Positions 1-9,960 are shown, numbered from the stretch's first letter. The stretch: DNA of 64,000 nt from an uncultured Paracoccaceae bacterium (GCA_947489325.1 CANLDA010000006.1:1-64000); one strand, 5' to 3'. The notes: a model not told the origin generated them from the sequence alone. Numbers and translations are program-made.

Positions 1-1372
1 ATCGATGCCCCAAGGTCTTCCTCTCGGCAATCGCCCTGGCTGCAACCGTCATATTCTGGTTATGAGTCCAGAGCCTAAGCAACTTGTCTATTTCACGGTC
101 AACGGATTTTGCCCAGGCGGGCCAATTCAACTTGGCCTCATAACACGTCCGACTTGTGGCACGCAGCGTTTGATAGGCGTTTGCGTTATCCCGATAATAC
201 GCAATCTGATTTGCAAAAACCTCTGCGGAACTGTCTGGTGAAAAGGCATGACCGTTGATGCCCTCCCAAACAGGAATCCCCCCTATTTTTAGGCACAGGG
301 ACGGCAGGCCGAAACCCGAAGCCTCGCAAAAAGCAAAGCCATAGGATTCAAGCGATGGCTGCACAAGGAAATGTGCCGCGTGAAACAGGTTCTGAAAGAT
401 GTTCAATTGATCTGGAACGGATTTGTCCAGATTTGGGTACACATCAATCATGTCTGACAAATCGGTGTCTGGAGGAGTGGTCCCGATCACCGATAAGCGT
501 GCTGCCATGCCCCGGTCGCGCAGATTGCGCAAAACATCCAGAACCAGCGGGCCACCTTTGGCCCACCAGTCGCGTCCAACGAACAACAGGCGTATACCGT
601 TGTTGAAATCGGGCGTTGGGCGTATTTGGGGTGTTGGTACATTCGCGCCCCACGGCAATACGACAGATTTGTCAGTCGCTAGCCCATAACACCGCTGTGC
701 ATTTTCCTGTTGCCAATCCGATGGCCACAGGCACAGATCAGTGTTTTGCAAAATGCGCTGCTCTTGACGTAATACCCATGGATCCAAAAGACGAGATGGG
801 CGAAAATAAGACCCAAAGGCCGCCCCGGTTTCCGCGGTGCGATAACTGGTTTGCGTAGCATCCGATGTGAAAATGGTCGCCGTATGTTTTGGAGGCATCA
901 CACCTGCCAGAGATTGTAGCGAATAGGCGCAAAACAAAACGTCGTAATGATTTGCCCGCAGTTGCGCATTTACGTGTCGCGCAATGATCGGGGCCATCGC
1001 CAGATGAAGCCGCCACCGTGCTCGCAGATTAATTGCATCCGGTAACTTATGCATAAGCCGCCGCAAGGGTTCGGCATGCCCCCAACTGTTGCTTAGAATG
1101 CTGACATCCCCGACATGGTCCTGAAGCGTGTCGCAAATCCGCTTGTTGCCACCCGAATAGGTCCAGCTAAGACGCGGGTCAAGATCGCACAGATAAGCAA
1201 TTCGTGGTCTGGGTGTTTTTGCCAAAGATCGGCCCTCTAAATGATTTGCTCGGTTTACTCCGCATTTCTGACTAAAAAAGGGCAAAGCGATGTTGTCAAA
1301 TGACAGTTGAATAAATGGACCGACAAGGCGACACTTATCAACGAACGATAGGTCGAAAATCTTGCAAGCCAT
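1..1372 (-). CDS. GT4-type glycosyltransferase, 3' end cut by window edge
   Basis: An open minus-strand frame runs from an ATG at 1372 through the left edge, about 457 codons. The translation has a GT-B layout: an N-terminal part with a PRIAYLCDLDPRLSW strand, then RLLFVGRDWWAKGGPL and an ESYGFAFCEASGFGLPSL motif that matches the E-x7-E donor-binding signature of GT4 enzymes. It would add a sugar to a polysaccharide or lipid-linked intermediate in the cytoplasm. The first 49 residues look unlike the family; a TTG at 1225 preceded by GAGGG is a good alternative start, just before the first beta strand. It is divergent from the ligase-like gene at 1429 and belongs to the polysaccharide locus. 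The acceptor and sugar are unknown. Confidence 0.8.
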   Translation of the reverse strand, partial: MACKIFDLSFVDKCRLVGPFIQLSFDNIALPFFSQKCGVNRANHLEGRSLAKTPRPRIAYLCDLDPRLSWTYSGGNKRICDTLQDHVGDVSILSNSWGHAEPLRRLMHKLPDAINLRARWRLHLAMAPIIARHVNAQLRANHYDVLFCAYSLQSLAGVMPPKHTATIFTSDATQTSYRTAETGAAFGSYFRPSRLLDPWVLRQEQRILQNTDLCLWPSDWQQENAQRCYGLATDKSVVLPWGANVPTPQIRPTPDFNNGIRLLFVGRDWWAKGGPLVLDVLRNLRDRGMAARLSVIGTTPPDTDLSDMIDVYPNLDKSVPDQLNIFQNLFHAAHFLVQPSLESYGFAFCEASGFGLPSLCLKIGGIPVWEGINGHAFSPDSSAEVFANQIAYYRDNANAYQTLRATSRTCYEAKLNWPAWAKSVDREIDKLLRLWTHNQNMTVAARAIAERKTLGHR

Positions 1373-1428
1373 TAAATTATAAAGCCTTTTGATGTACGAA
1401 GGCGCAAAGGAAGACAGAGCAGAACAAA

Positions 1429-2934
1429 ATGGCGAATGTGTTTGCCTTACTGGTTTTGGCGATCTGGCCGATCGTTACAGTGTCGATTTTTCGACGCTTG
1501 CCAGTGGCGCGTGCCCTGATCTGGTCAATATTGCTTGGGTATCTGGCATTGCCGGGGTTTCCGGCCGGGTTTGATTTTCCCCTACTTCCGCCTTTGGATA
1601 AGATGTCGATCCCCCCGGTGGCGATCCTGCTGGCGATGGTTTTCATTAAGCATGAAAAGATTAAGTGGCTGCCGCACAGTACACTCGTTCGGGTTTTGTT
1701 GGGTATGGTTTTGTTGGGGCCGTTTTTGACGGTGTGGACCAACGGCGAACCATTGGTCTTTGTGACGAACTTCTTGCGTGGCCTGTGGTTTCTGGATGGC
1801 ATCGCGCTTGGGTTTTCGCAGGCGATGATTATTGCGCCCTTCCTGTTGGCGCGACAGTTTTTACGTACCGAAGAATCGCATCGCGACCTGTTGCTGGCAA
1901 TAGCGATCGGCGGGCTGGTCTATTCAATCCCCATTCTGGTGGAGGTGCGGATCAGCCCGCAGCTGAATTACTGGATTTATGGATTTTATCCGGGCGCGTT
2001 TGAACAAACGATCCGCGCTGGGGGTTTTCGACCCACAGTGTTCTTGCAGCACGGTATCTGGGTGGCTTTCTTTGCTATGCTCAGCGCAACTTGCGCCTTG
2101 GCTGTGTGGCGGAATGATAGCCAAAAACGCACAAGATGGTTGTTGCCGTTGACGGTTTACCTTTTGGGAATTGCGGTTCTGTGTAAAACGCTTTCTCCTC
2201 TGATTTATGCCGCTTTTTTGCTTCCAATGTTCATGTGGGCAGGCTTGCGTCTGCAACTGCGGGTGGCCTGTGTGTTGGCAGCACTGACAATCGCCTATCC
2301 TGTGTTGAAAAGTGCGGATTTGGTGCCGACCGAAACGATTTTGCAAAAGGCTGCGGCGATCAGCCCAGAGCGAGCGGAATCTCTGCGGTTCAGATTGGAA
2401 AACGAGGATCAGCTGCTTGAACGCGCTTTTGAAAAACCAGCGTTTGGATGGGGAACATGGGGGCGCAACCATATCCGCAACCCTTACAATGGGAACATTG
2501 AATCCATTGCAGATGGGCTTTGGACATTGACACTCGGGATATTTGGATGGGTTGGGTTTTTGGGGCAGTTTGGCCTTTTAGCCATCCCAATCTTTTTTCT
2601 GACGTGGCAGGTTTTTCTTGCGGACAACAGTGTGCGCAGCCGTCAGGGCCGCATACGTGCCTTGAAAATCCCAGCGCCACCAAGAGAAGAGCGCACAGAT
2701 GCAAGCATGCGCGCTTCTGCATATTGCGGGGTTATGGCGCTTATGTTGGGTGTGAATATGATCGATCTGTTGCCAAACGCGACGTTGACGCCGCTGACAT
2801 GGCTGATTGCGGGCGCACTGTTGGGGCACGCCGAGCATATCGCGGCAGAACGATCTCGCGCGAAACAAGATTCGCATATTGATACGCAACTGGATCGGGA
2901 ACAATCGCCAGACCGCCCAAGGACAATCATATGA
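1429..2934 (+). CDS. O-antigen ligase/polymerase-like membrane protein
   Basis: This 501-aa, strongly hydrophobic protein has about ten to twelve predicted membrane segments. It carries a long loop after residue 300 with the pattern FGWGTWGRN, typical of the Wzy_C/WaaL-like family that polymerises or ligates lipid-linked glycans at the periplasmic face. The C-terminal 40 residues are charged and probably cytoplasmic. It overlaps the next glycosyltransferase by 4 nt (ATGA), so the two are co-translated. The family is recognised by topology and the W-G-RN loop only; whether it is a polymerase or a ligase cannot be decided from the sequence. Confidence 0.75.
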   Translation: MANVFALLVLAIWPIVTVSIFRRLPVARALIWSILLGYLALPGFPAGFDFPLLPPLDKMSIPPVAILLAMVFIKHEKIKWLPHSTLVRVLLGMVLLGPFLTVWTNGEPLVFVTNFLRGLWFLDGIALGFSQAMIIAPFLLARQFLRTEESHRDLLLAIAIGGLVYSIPILVEVRISPQLNYWIYGFYPGAFEQTIRAGGFRPTVFLQHGIWVAFFAMLSATCALAVWRNDSQKRTRWLLPLTVYLLGIAVLCKTLSPLIYAAFLLPMFMWAGLRLQLRVACVLAALTIAYPVLKSADLVPTETILQKAAAISPERAESLRFRLENEDQLLERAFEKPAFGWGTWGRNHIRNPYNGNIESIADGLWTLTLGIFGWVGFLGQFGLLAIPIFFLTWQVFLADNSVRSRQGRIRALKIPAPPREERTDASMRASAYCGVMALMLGVNMIDLLPNATLTPLTWLIAGALLGHAEHIAAERSRAKQDSHIDTQLDREQSPDRPRTII

Positions 2935-4232
2935 CTGGGCGTAAGATCAAGGTTTTGGTGATTGCCGAGGCCGCCAATCCAGAATGGGTCAGCGTGCCAC
3001 TGATCGGCTGGTCCTTGGCAGCAGCATTGCGCGAACGCGATGATTTGAGTGTGCATGTGGTGACGCAAATACGCAATCGTGATGCCATCTTGCGCGCGGG
3101 TTGGCAGGAGGGTGCCGATTTCACTGCAATAGATTCCGAACGCTTTGCGCGCCCACTTTGGGCGTTGGGATCCCTGCTGCGAGGGGGGCAGGGCAAAGGG
3201 TGGACCGCACTTCAGGCCGTCAGCGCGTTGTCCTATCCACATTTTGAACACCTTGTCTGGCGGCAATTCAGCGCACAAATCTCCCAAGGGGATTTTGACG
3301 TTGTACACCGCATCACACCCCTCAGCCCGACCATTCCCAGCCTGCTGTCTGTACGATGTGCAAAGGCCGGGGTGCCCTTTGTGGTTGGTCCCTTAAACGG
3401 CGGGGTGCCATGGCCCAAGGGCTTTGACGCAGAGCGCCGCCGGGAACGCGAATGGCTGTCTTATGTGCGCGGCGCTTATAAAGCATTGCCCGGCCGTCAG
3501 AAGATGTTGAAAACAGCGGCTGCCATACTGGTTGGTTCGGGCCATACCCAAAGCGAAATTCCCAAGACCCATCAACCCAAATGCGTCTATATCCCGGAAA
3601 ATGCGGTGGATCCGTTACGATTTTCCGGGCAGGCGGCTGCGTCCACCGGCCCCCTGCGCGCATGTTTCATTGGCCGAATGGTGCCCTATAAGGGACCGGA
3701 TATGTTGATCAATGCCGCAGCCCCATTGTTGCGAGGCGGTCGAATGCGACTGGATATGGTGGGGGATGGGCCGATGCTTGAGTCCCTCAAAAATCTTGCC
3801 GAGCAACAGGGCGTCAGTGATGCGATCACATTCCACGGCTGGATGGCCCATGAAGATGTGCAAACGATCCTAAAAAACTGCCACCTGCTCAGCTTTCCGT
3901 CTATTCGCGAATTTGGCGGCGGGGTCGTGCTAGAGGCGATGGCGCTGGGTGTGCCCGTGCTGATTGTCGATTATGCCGGACCGGGCGAATTGGTGGATGA
4001 GCACACCGGATTCAAAGTGCCCCTTGGATCACGTGAAGATATCATTTCCGACTTTGGTTTAGAGCTTGCGCGATTGACAAAAGCGCCGGATGAAATTGCC
4101 CAAAAGGGACAGGCGGCGCGCGCGTATGTTCAGGACAAATTGACGTGGGCGCAAAAGGCGGCACAGCTTCGGGAAATCTATCGGTGGGTATTGGGAGAGC
4201 AGGATAAACCTGTATTCTTCAATGAGAAGTAA
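2931..4232 (+). CDS. GT4 glycosyltransferase
   Basis: This 433-aa GT-B protein starts KIKVLVIAEAANPEW. Its C-terminal domain holds ACFIGRMVPYKGPDML and REFGGGVVLEAMALGVPV, the donor-nucleotide motifs of family 4. It should transfer a sugar from a nucleotide donor to a growing lipid-linked oligosaccharide at the inner face of the membrane. Its start overlaps the stop of the ligase-like gene, and its 3' end overlaps the convergent hexapeptide transferase by 14 nt. Donor and acceptor are not predictable. Confidence 0.85.
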   Translation: MTGRKIKVLVIAEAANPEWVSVPLIGWSLAAALRERDDLSVHVVTQIRNRDAILRAGWQEGADFTAIDSERFARPLWALGSLLRGGQGKGWTALQAVSALSYPHFEHLVWRQFSAQISQGDFDVVHRITPLSPTIPSLLSVRCAKAGVPFVVGPLNGGVPWPKGFDAERRREREWLSYVRGAYKALPGRQKMLKTAAAILVGSGHTQSEIPKTHQPKCVYIPENAVDPLRFSGQAAASTGPLRACFIGRMVPYKGPDMLINAAAPLLRGGRMRLDMVGDGPMLESLKNLAEQQGVSDAITFHGWMAHEDVQTILKNCHLLSFPSIREFGGGVVLEAMALGVPVLIVDYAGPGELVDEHTGFKVPLGSREDIISDFGLELARLTKAPDEIAQKGQAARAYVQDKLTWAQKAAQLREIYRWVLGEQDKPVFFNEK

Positions 4233-4743
4233 GTGCGCCAGAAATAATACGCGCGGGGATGCCCACAGCTGTTGCCCCGGCGGGCACATCGCGCGTCACT
4301 ACGGCGTTGGCGCCGATACGGGCGTGATCTCCAATAGTCAACGGGCCCAGAATTTTCGCCCCAGCACCGATATCCACATGGCCGCCAACTTTCACAGCGC
4401 CCGACAGGGTGACCTGATGAAACAGCATGCAATTGGGGCCAATCACGCAATCAGGGTGCACAATAATTCCGGTGGGATGTGGCAGGCGCAACCCGCCGTC
4501 AATCCGGCAATGCAGATGCAATTCGGATTGCGTGACCAACGACCAGACCCAATGCACAAGCACCCAGTATTTCGATGCAAGCGCCCCAATTGCTCCGCCT
4601 CTTTGGCGCGCGGCTTGGTATCTGCGGATGCTACGCAAGAGCTTGGGGGCAGGATCCCAAAAGCGCCGCACATCTTCGCGCGTCCAATCGGGCACGTCGG
4701 CAGAGACATTGGCGTCTGGATCATCGGGTATTTGCGCTGTCAT
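4219..4743 (-). CDS. Hexapeptide-repeat acyltransferase (serine acetyltransferase-like)
   Basis: The C-terminal 110 residues form a left-handed beta-helix with hexapeptide repeats (IIVHPDCVIGPNC, VGGHVDIGAGAKILG, IGDHARIGANAVVT) and end VPAGATAVGIPARI, as in CysE/NodL-type acetyltransferases. The N-terminal helix (DWTREDVRRFWDP) resembles the short serine-acetyltransferase-like proteins of polysaccharide loci. I chose the ATG at 4743 (174 aa); an ATG at 4791 adds 16 residues, and the open frame extends to 5037 over the divergent gene, which is not credible. In this context O-acetylation of a sugar is more likely than cysteine synthesis. Confidence 0.8.
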   Translation of the reverse strand: MTAQIPDDPDANVSADVPDWTREDVRRFWDPAPKLLRSIRRYQAARQRGGAIGALASKYWVLVHWVWSLVTQSELHLHCRIDGGLRLPHPTGIIVHPDCVIGPNCMLFHQVTLSGAVKVGGHVDIGAGAKILGPLTIGDHARIGANAVVTRDVPAGATAVGIPARIISGALTSH

Positions 4744-4832
4744 ATCCAATCTTTGACCGTGTTTTTCCAAGCGATGCAACAGTTTGATCATGAAGGCACG
4801 CCCGAACGCAAGCCTGATGCATGGGGGCGCGC

Positions 4833-6794
4833 ATGACAGGGCACCCTCAATATAGACGTGACATTGATGGGCTGCGCGCCATCGCGGTGATTGCGGTGGT
4901 GTTGTATCACTTTGGTATGCCGGGCTTGGGCGGCGGGTTTGTCGGCGTCGACGTGTTCTTTGTGATCTCGGGATTTTTAATCGGCGGCAATCTTTGGCGC
5001 GAAATAGACCGCACTGGCCGTTTGCAATTGGGTACATTTTACATGCGTCGGATCAGGCGACTTGCCCCGGCCTATGTGGTGATGGTTCTTGTAACATTCG
5101 CAGTTGGGTGGTTGGTTCTGCTGCCGTTCGAATATCGTGAATTGGGCAAGTCGATGATTTCGGCAACGATCTATTTGTCCAATGTTCTGTTTTACCGACA
5201 GGCAGGATATTTTGATGCTGCAAGTGAGGAAAAGCCCTTGCTGCACACGTGGTCATTGTCGGTAGAGGAACAGTTCTATCTGGTCCTGCCGTTAACGTTA
5301 TTGTTGCTGATGCGTTGGCGGCTTGTATGGGTTCTGGTCCTGATTTGGGCGGGATCCCTCATGGCCAACCTTTGGTTTACACCGCGCGACCATATGGCGG
5401 CGTTTTACCTGTTTCCCTTGCGTGCATGGGAGATGCTGTCGGGCGTTCTGTTGGCGATCTGGATGGCGCAGCGCCCCGCGTGGCTGGCCCCGCGTTGGAC
5501 CGGCGAATTGGGCGTTCTACTGATTTTCGGGTCAATATTTCTGATAACAGCAGGAGATGGATTTCCCGGCTGGTGGGTGATCTTTCCAGTGCTTGGATCG
5601 GTCATGGTGATTGCAGCGGGTACACGTGACAGCTTTGCAAAAAAAACGTTGTCGATGCGTGAGCCTGTTTTTGTCGGGTTGATTTCTTATTCTCTTTACC
5701 TCTGGCATTGGCCGGTTTTGACGCTTGCCACGTATTCGCGAGGGGGCTTTGTATCATTGGCAGAGGGCGCGGCTTGGCTGGGCTTGGCCATAGCACTGTC
5801 CATCCTGTCATGGCGATTTGTGGAACAACCGACACGGAGAGTTGGCACGGTTTCCGCTCGGCAAATATTGTTGGGAATGTTGGCAGGCTCAGCCGCGATA
5901 ATCGGGCTGGGCGGTCTGGTGTTCAAAGGCGATGGCATGCAGGGTCGATTTGGGGATGATGTGGCTGTACACGTCCACGCTTCGGCTGATTTCTTGCAGG
6001 ATTGGAGCCGCTGTCAGGTTGCGATCAACGGGCCGCTAACCGGGTTGGAAATTTGTGCCATCGGGCCAGAGAACAAAACGCCCCAGGTGCTAATTTGGGG
6101 GGATTCCCATGTGCGAGCCATGCGCGAAGGTCTGGCAAAGGCCGCGCAGGATACCCAAGTGGCGGGAATGATCATCTGGCGCGCAGGTTGCCCGCCGGTG
6201 TTTGATCTGACAAAGGATGAAAACACTGCGACCGCGACACAAGATGCTGCCTGTTACACCGCCAATCAGCAGGTTCGCACGGCATTGCATCAATTGGATG
6301 AGATTGAACTTGTCTTCTTGGTTGGTCGCTGGGCCTATTATGAACAAGGTCGGGGTGTTGGTCGTGATTCCGGCAACCATGTTGAGGTTCGCTTGACCAA
6401 TGCCGCCACTTTTTCTGAAGCTCTTATGAAGACAATGAAGGAGATATCGGATACGAATAAAACCGTCACAGTTTTGCGCCAGATGCCAGAAATTGCCGAA
6501 TATGACGCGCGTTATGTGGCGCGAGCCTTGGCCCATGGCCGTTTGAATGACACCGCCATTTTATCCGTTTCACGCGATTCTGCGACACTGCGTGCGGGAC
6601 AGGTAGACCGCCAGCTGCGTACAAGTGGTGTGGATTTGATAGATGGTTGGAATGTGCCATGCGATGATACAACTTGCACAGCCATTGACGGGGAAATCGG
6701 GTATTATTTTGACAATAACCACATCACCAATTCAGCGGCCATTCTGATGGCCCCGCTGTTTGCGCATGTGTTCGAAGGGGCGCGCGATGACTGA
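4833..6794 (+). CDS. Acyltransferase-3 / SGNH O-acetyltransferase
   Basis: The 653-aa protein is a fusion of an acyltransferase-3 membrane domain (about residues 1-370, ten or so TM helices, start motif YRRDIDGLRAIAVIAVVLYH with the conserved R and H) and a periplasmic SGNH hydrolase-like domain. The SGNH block I is IWGDSH and the Asp-x-x-His pair is in DNNHITN near the C-terminus. Such OafA/OatA-like proteins move an acetyl group across the membrane onto extracellular glycans. The ATG at 4833 is preferred over 4821 because homologues start MTG/MxYRxDID. The next gene starts inside its last codons (6787). Confidence 0.88.
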   Translation: MTGHPQYRRDIDGLRAIAVIAVVLYHFGMPGLGGGFVGVDVFFVISGFLIGGNLWREIDRTGRLQLGTFYMRRIRRLAPAYVVMVLVTFAVGWLVLLPFEYRELGKSMISATIYLSNVLFYRQAGYFDAASEEKPLLHTWSLSVEEQFYLVLPLTLLLLMRWRLVWVLVLIWAGSLMANLWFTPRDHMAAFYLFPLRAWEMLSGVLLAIWMAQRPAWLAPRWTGELGVLLIFGSIFLITAGDGFPGWWVIFPVLGSVMVIAAGTRDSFAKKTLSMREPVFVGLISYSLYLWHWPVLTLATYSRGGFVSLAEGAAWLGLAIALSILSWRFVEQPTRRVGTVSARQILLGMLAGSAAIIGLGGLVFKGDGMQGRFGDDVAVHVHASADFLQDWSRCQVAINGPLTGLEICAIGPENKTPQVLIWGDSHVRAMREGLAKAAQDTQVAGMIIWRAGCPPVFDLTKDENTATATQDAACYTANQQVRTALHQLDEIELVFLVGRWAYYEQGRGVGRDSGNHVEVRLTNAATFSEALMKTMKEISDTNKTVTVLRQMPEIAEYDARYVARALAHGRLNDTAILSVSRDSATLRAGQVDRQLRTSGVDLIDGWNVPCDDTTCTAIDGEIGYYFDNNHITNSAAILMAPLFAHVFEGARDD

Positions 6795-8322
6795 GATTTG
6801 GGATGTCATCGTGATCGGCACCGGAATGGGTGGTGGCACCTTGGGGCGCAGGCTGGCCGAGGCGGGGCAAAAGGTGTTGTTTCTGGAGTACGGCCCAATG
6901 GGCGCCCCCGCCGAAGAGCAGTCGCTGGACAGCGAAGTTTGGGACCCAGTGGCGCGGCGCGCACGCGGGTTTTGGCCTGACTCGATCAAAGCCACGGTTG
7001 ATGGACATCAAAGCCAGTTTTTTGCCCCTCTCGGAGCGGCGGTTGGTGGGTCGTCAGTATTTTATGCCGCAACATTGGAACGCCCCGCGCCCCATGATCT
7101 GGACGACAGCCCGGAGGTGCCGCACCCTACAGGCGGCTGGCCCGTTGGGTTTGATGATTTTGCCCCCTATTTTGCGCTGGCCGAACAGATGTATAGTGTG
7201 AACGGCGGGTCGGATCCGCTTGGCATGGCAGGAGACGTTCCTGCGGGTCCTGATTTTACCCAAGGCGAAGCCGCTTTGGTTGCCCAATTGAAGGGCGCTG
7301 GATTGCATGCGTATCAGGCCCATATGGCGTTGCGGCATGTAACGGGTTGTCAAACCTGTCTAGGTCGCAAATGCCCGAAATCGTGTAAAATGGATGGGCG
7401 GTCAGCCGGGGTTTTGCCTGCTTTGGAAACCGGGCATGCGACCCTGCTGGATCACTGCGAAGTGCTGCGGATTGAAGCCGGGAAAACCCAAGCAACCCAT
7501 ATTGTTGCGCGCCATGACGGACAGGAAAAAACCTTTGCTGCCAAACAGTTTGTCCTATCTGCTGGGGCACTGTCTTCACCGCGCCTTTTGATGGCGTCTC
7601 AAAGCGTAGATTGGCCTGATGGTATCGGTAATCAAGACGGGTTGGTTGGGCGTAACCTGATGTTTCATATGACAGAAATGCTTGCAGTCTGGGGTAAGGG
7701 AACAAGGGCAGGGGCCAGCAAAGCCATCGCTTTGCGTGACTTTTACCTACACGGTGGTCAGCGGTTGGGCATGTTGCAGGCCATGGGAATAGAGGCGCGC
7801 TATGGCGAGATTGTGCATTTCCTAAACGGAATGTTTGATCGTTCTGCCTTGGGGCGATTTAAGGCGTTGCGCCATCTGATGCGTATTCCGGCGGCCATTG
7901 CCGTGCGCCTGTTTGGCAATGCCACGATTTTTGCAGGTATATTGGAAGATCTGCCTTATGCGCAAAATCGTGTGCTGCCGGGGGATCAGATTGCAATTGA
8001 ATACACAATGGCCCCCGAACTGTTGCAACGCCGCAAGCTGTTTCGCAAGGTGATAAAGCGTGGGCTGAAAGGCATGCGCAAAGCCTTTGTGACTTTGCAA
8101 CCAGAGCTGAACTTTGGCCACCCTTGTGGCACCACACGGTTTGGCAATGATCCACGCAAAAGCGTGCTTGATCCTCAATGCCGGGTGCATGGGATGCGCA
8201 ACCTTTGGGTGGTGGATGCCGGGTTCATGCCAACATCCATGGGCGTGAATCCAAGCCTGACAATTGCCGCCAATGCCCTGCGCGTTGCGGACCTGATGAT
8301 GGAGAGCCGAGATGACGGATAA
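6787..8322 (+). CDS. GMC-family FAD oxidoreductase
   Basis: This 511-aa flavoprotein begins with the dinucleotide-binding motif DVIVIGTGMGGGTLGRRL and ends with HPCGTTRFG and VDAGFMPTSMGVNPSLTIAA, the C-terminal signatures of glucose-methanol-choline oxidoreductases. It probably oxidises an alcohol group of a sugar, sterol-like or lipid substrate. A central CQTCLGRKCPKSCK stretch has four cysteines (C-x2-C-x4-C-x3-C) that could bind metal. The ATG at 6787 overlaps the previous stop by 8 nt, and the SDR that follows starts 11 nt before its stop, so the three genes form one unit. The substrate is unknown. Confidence 0.85.
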   Translation: MTEIWDVIVIGTGMGGGTLGRRLAEAGQKVLFLEYGPMGAPAEEQSLDSEVWDPVARRARGFWPDSIKATVDGHQSQFFAPLGAAVGGSSVFYAATLERPAPHDLDDSPEVPHPTGGWPVGFDDFAPYFALAEQMYSVNGGSDPLGMAGDVPAGPDFTQGEAALVAQLKGAGLHAYQAHMALRHVTGCQTCLGRKCPKSCKMDGRSAGVLPALETGHATLLDHCEVLRIEAGKTQATHIVARHDGQEKTFAAKQFVLSAGALSSPRLLMASQSVDWPDGIGNQDGLVGRNLMFHMTEMLAVWGKGTRAGASKAIALRDFYLHGGQRLGMLQAMGIEARYGEIVHFLNGMFDRSALGRFKALRHLMRIPAAIAVRLFGNATIFAGILEDLPYAQNRVLPGDQIAIEYTMAPELLQRRKLFRKVIKRGLKGMRKAFVTLQPELNFGHPCGTTRFGNDPRKSVLDPQCRVHGMRNLWVVDAGFMPTSMGVNPSLTIAANALRVADLMMESRDDG

Positions 8323-9076
8323 GACGGGGGTGGCATTGGTCACAGGGGCAGGCTCTGGTCTTGGCAGGGCCTTGGCAATGGAATTGGCCGCGCGCGGCAT
8401 GAAAGTTGCAGGTTTTGGCCGCCGGATGGATGCACTGGAAGCAGTGCGTTCAGATATTGGCGCTGATCAGTTTTTGCCTATTTCCGTGGATGTGTCTGAC
8501 TTTGATGCAGTTGCGGCGAGGTTTCAACAGATCAGGGATCATTGGGGCGCTGTCAGTGTAGTGATCAACAACGCCGCGGTTTATCCGCATCGAGATTTGT
8601 TGGAGGAAACGCCACATCAGTTCATGAAAACGGTGGGCATCAATTTGGGTGGGACCTATGCCTGTGCCCATCATGCATTACTGTGCATGAAGGAAACGGG
8701 CGTAGGGCATATTGTGAATGTATCCAGCTTTGCGGATGTGGCGCCATTGCCTGCGAGCGCGGCCTATAGCGTGTCCAAAGGTGCACAGCGAATTTTGAGC
8801 CGTGCCTTGGTTGCGGATTTGGCGGACCGGTTTCCGGGTATCATTGTCACCACATGGATGCCGGGGATTTTGGCGACTGATATGGGCATGTCAGAGGGAT
8901 TGCCGCCTGAGGTCGCAGCGAAATGGGGGGCAGAGTTGGCAATGCGTCAGGATACCGAATTGAACGGCAAGATGTTTGAGATGAGCTGCGAGTTGCCCGA
9001 GGGGCGTGGTTTGAAACGCCGCGTGAAAGATCTGGTTTTAATGCGGCGGCGGCCTGCTTTGATCACCTTGGAATAA
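8312..9076 (+). CDS. Short-chain dehydrogenase/reductase
   Basis: This classical SDR of 254 aa has the cofactor motif TGAGSGLGRA at the N-terminus, NNAAV, the catalytic serine in NVSSF and the YSVSK active-site pair. It catalyses NAD(P)-dependent oxidation or reduction of a hydroxyl/keto group. It overlaps the GMC oxidoreductase by 11 nt, so the pair may act on successive oxidation states of one substrate. The last 25 residues are basic. The substrate cannot be inferred. Confidence 0.85.
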   Translation: MTDKTGVALVTGAGSGLGRALAMELAARGMKVAGFGRRMDALEAVRSDIGADQFLPISVDVSDFDAVAARFQQIRDHWGAVSVVINNAAVYPHRDLLEETPHQFMKTVGINLGGTYACAHHALLCMKETGVGHIVNVSSFADVAPLPASAAYSVSKGAQRILSRALVADLADRFPGIIVTTWMPGILATDMGMSEGLPPEVAAKWGAELAMRQDTELNGKMFEMSCELPEGRGLKRRVKDLVLMRRRPALITLE

Positions 9077-9119
9077 TGTGCGCGCCACTCATCGCTCGCT
9101 GTGCGCGCTCTTCGTTGAG

Positions 9120-9869
9120 TTAGCGGCGTTGACGTAGGGCAGAGAAAATGAGACCCGGCAGAATGGCCAAACACTGTGCATATCGTAGGGTCAGGCGTTT
9201 GGGATTGGACAGCATTCGCCACAGCCATTCCAGTGCCAATTTGCGTATGATCGCAGGCGCGCGCGATTGTGTTCCGGCAATGAAATCAAGTCCCGCACCT
9301 ATGCTGACAAAACCGACATTCGGGGAATGTTTAAACCCAAGGCTGGCCAGAATTTCCTGTTTTGGGGCCCCAAGCGCCAGAAAACAAATTCGTGCGCCTG
9401 ACCTAGAGATTTCATTGATACAATCAACGGCTTGATCGCTTTCTGGGTTGAACCCCATTGGTGGGGAAATAACACAGCTTACCCTCAGGTTTGGGACTGT
9501 TTTTTTGAGCGAAGCTGCCGCAGCCTCAAGCGTTTCCTGTGTGCTGCCCAGCAGGGCAATAGGTGCCTGTTTGGCAGCGGCAAGTGCGGCGATGGGCAGG
9601 ATCAGATCAGAACCGGGCAGTAGGGAAATGTCCTGACCTGCAAGGCGATGCAGCCAGACAATGGGATTGCCATCTGCGACGATCATGTCATGCTCGGCAT
9701 AAGCATTTGCAAAGCTACGATCTTTTTGCAATTTGACGAGGTGGTCGAGATTCAGGGTTGCAAGGGCAAAGCCTCTGTTTTCCTCAAGACGTCCCGTAAT
9801 TTCGGCGAGCAACCTGTCTTGCGTCGGAGTCGTCAGGGAGAGCGGAGTGGTGGCCGTATGAAATTGCAC
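9120..9869 (-). CDS. WecG/TagA/CpsF-family glycosyltransferase
   Basis: The 249-aa protein matches the GT26 family: the N-terminal LNLDHLVKLQKD, then VADGNPIVW with the conserved aspartate, LLGSTQETL, and the GAPKQE signature, ending with LEWLWRMLSNPKRL. Members transfer N-acetylmannosaminuronic acid, ManNAc or glucose onto undecaprenyl-linked intermediates at the inner membrane. It is convergent with the SDR (43-nt gap) and divergent from the Gfo/Idh gene at 10123. The exact donor is unknown. Confidence 0.88.
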   Translation of the reverse strand: MQFHTATTPLSLTTPTQDRLLAEITGRLEENRGFALATLNLDHLVKLQKDRSFANAYAEHDMIVADGNPIVWLHRLAGQDISLLPGSDLILPIAALAAAKQAPIALLGSTQETLEAAAASLKKTVPNLRVSCVISPPMGFNPESDQAVDCINEISRSGARICFLALGAPKQEILASLGFKHSPNVGFVSIGAGLDFIAGTQSRAPAIIRKLALEWLWRMLSNPKRLTLRYAQCLAILPGLIFSALRQRR

Positions 9870-9960
9870 GAGAGCCTCGCAGTTGGTGCAAGATGCAGGA
9901 TGGCGGGGTTGTCGGGGAATGTCGAGCGTTCCGTATTTGGATGTGTTGCAGCCTCCGGCG

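Noticed and set aside
4222-4836. Plus-strand ORF of 204 codons
   Set aside because: It is the shadow of the hexapeptide acyltransferase and has no recognisable pattern.
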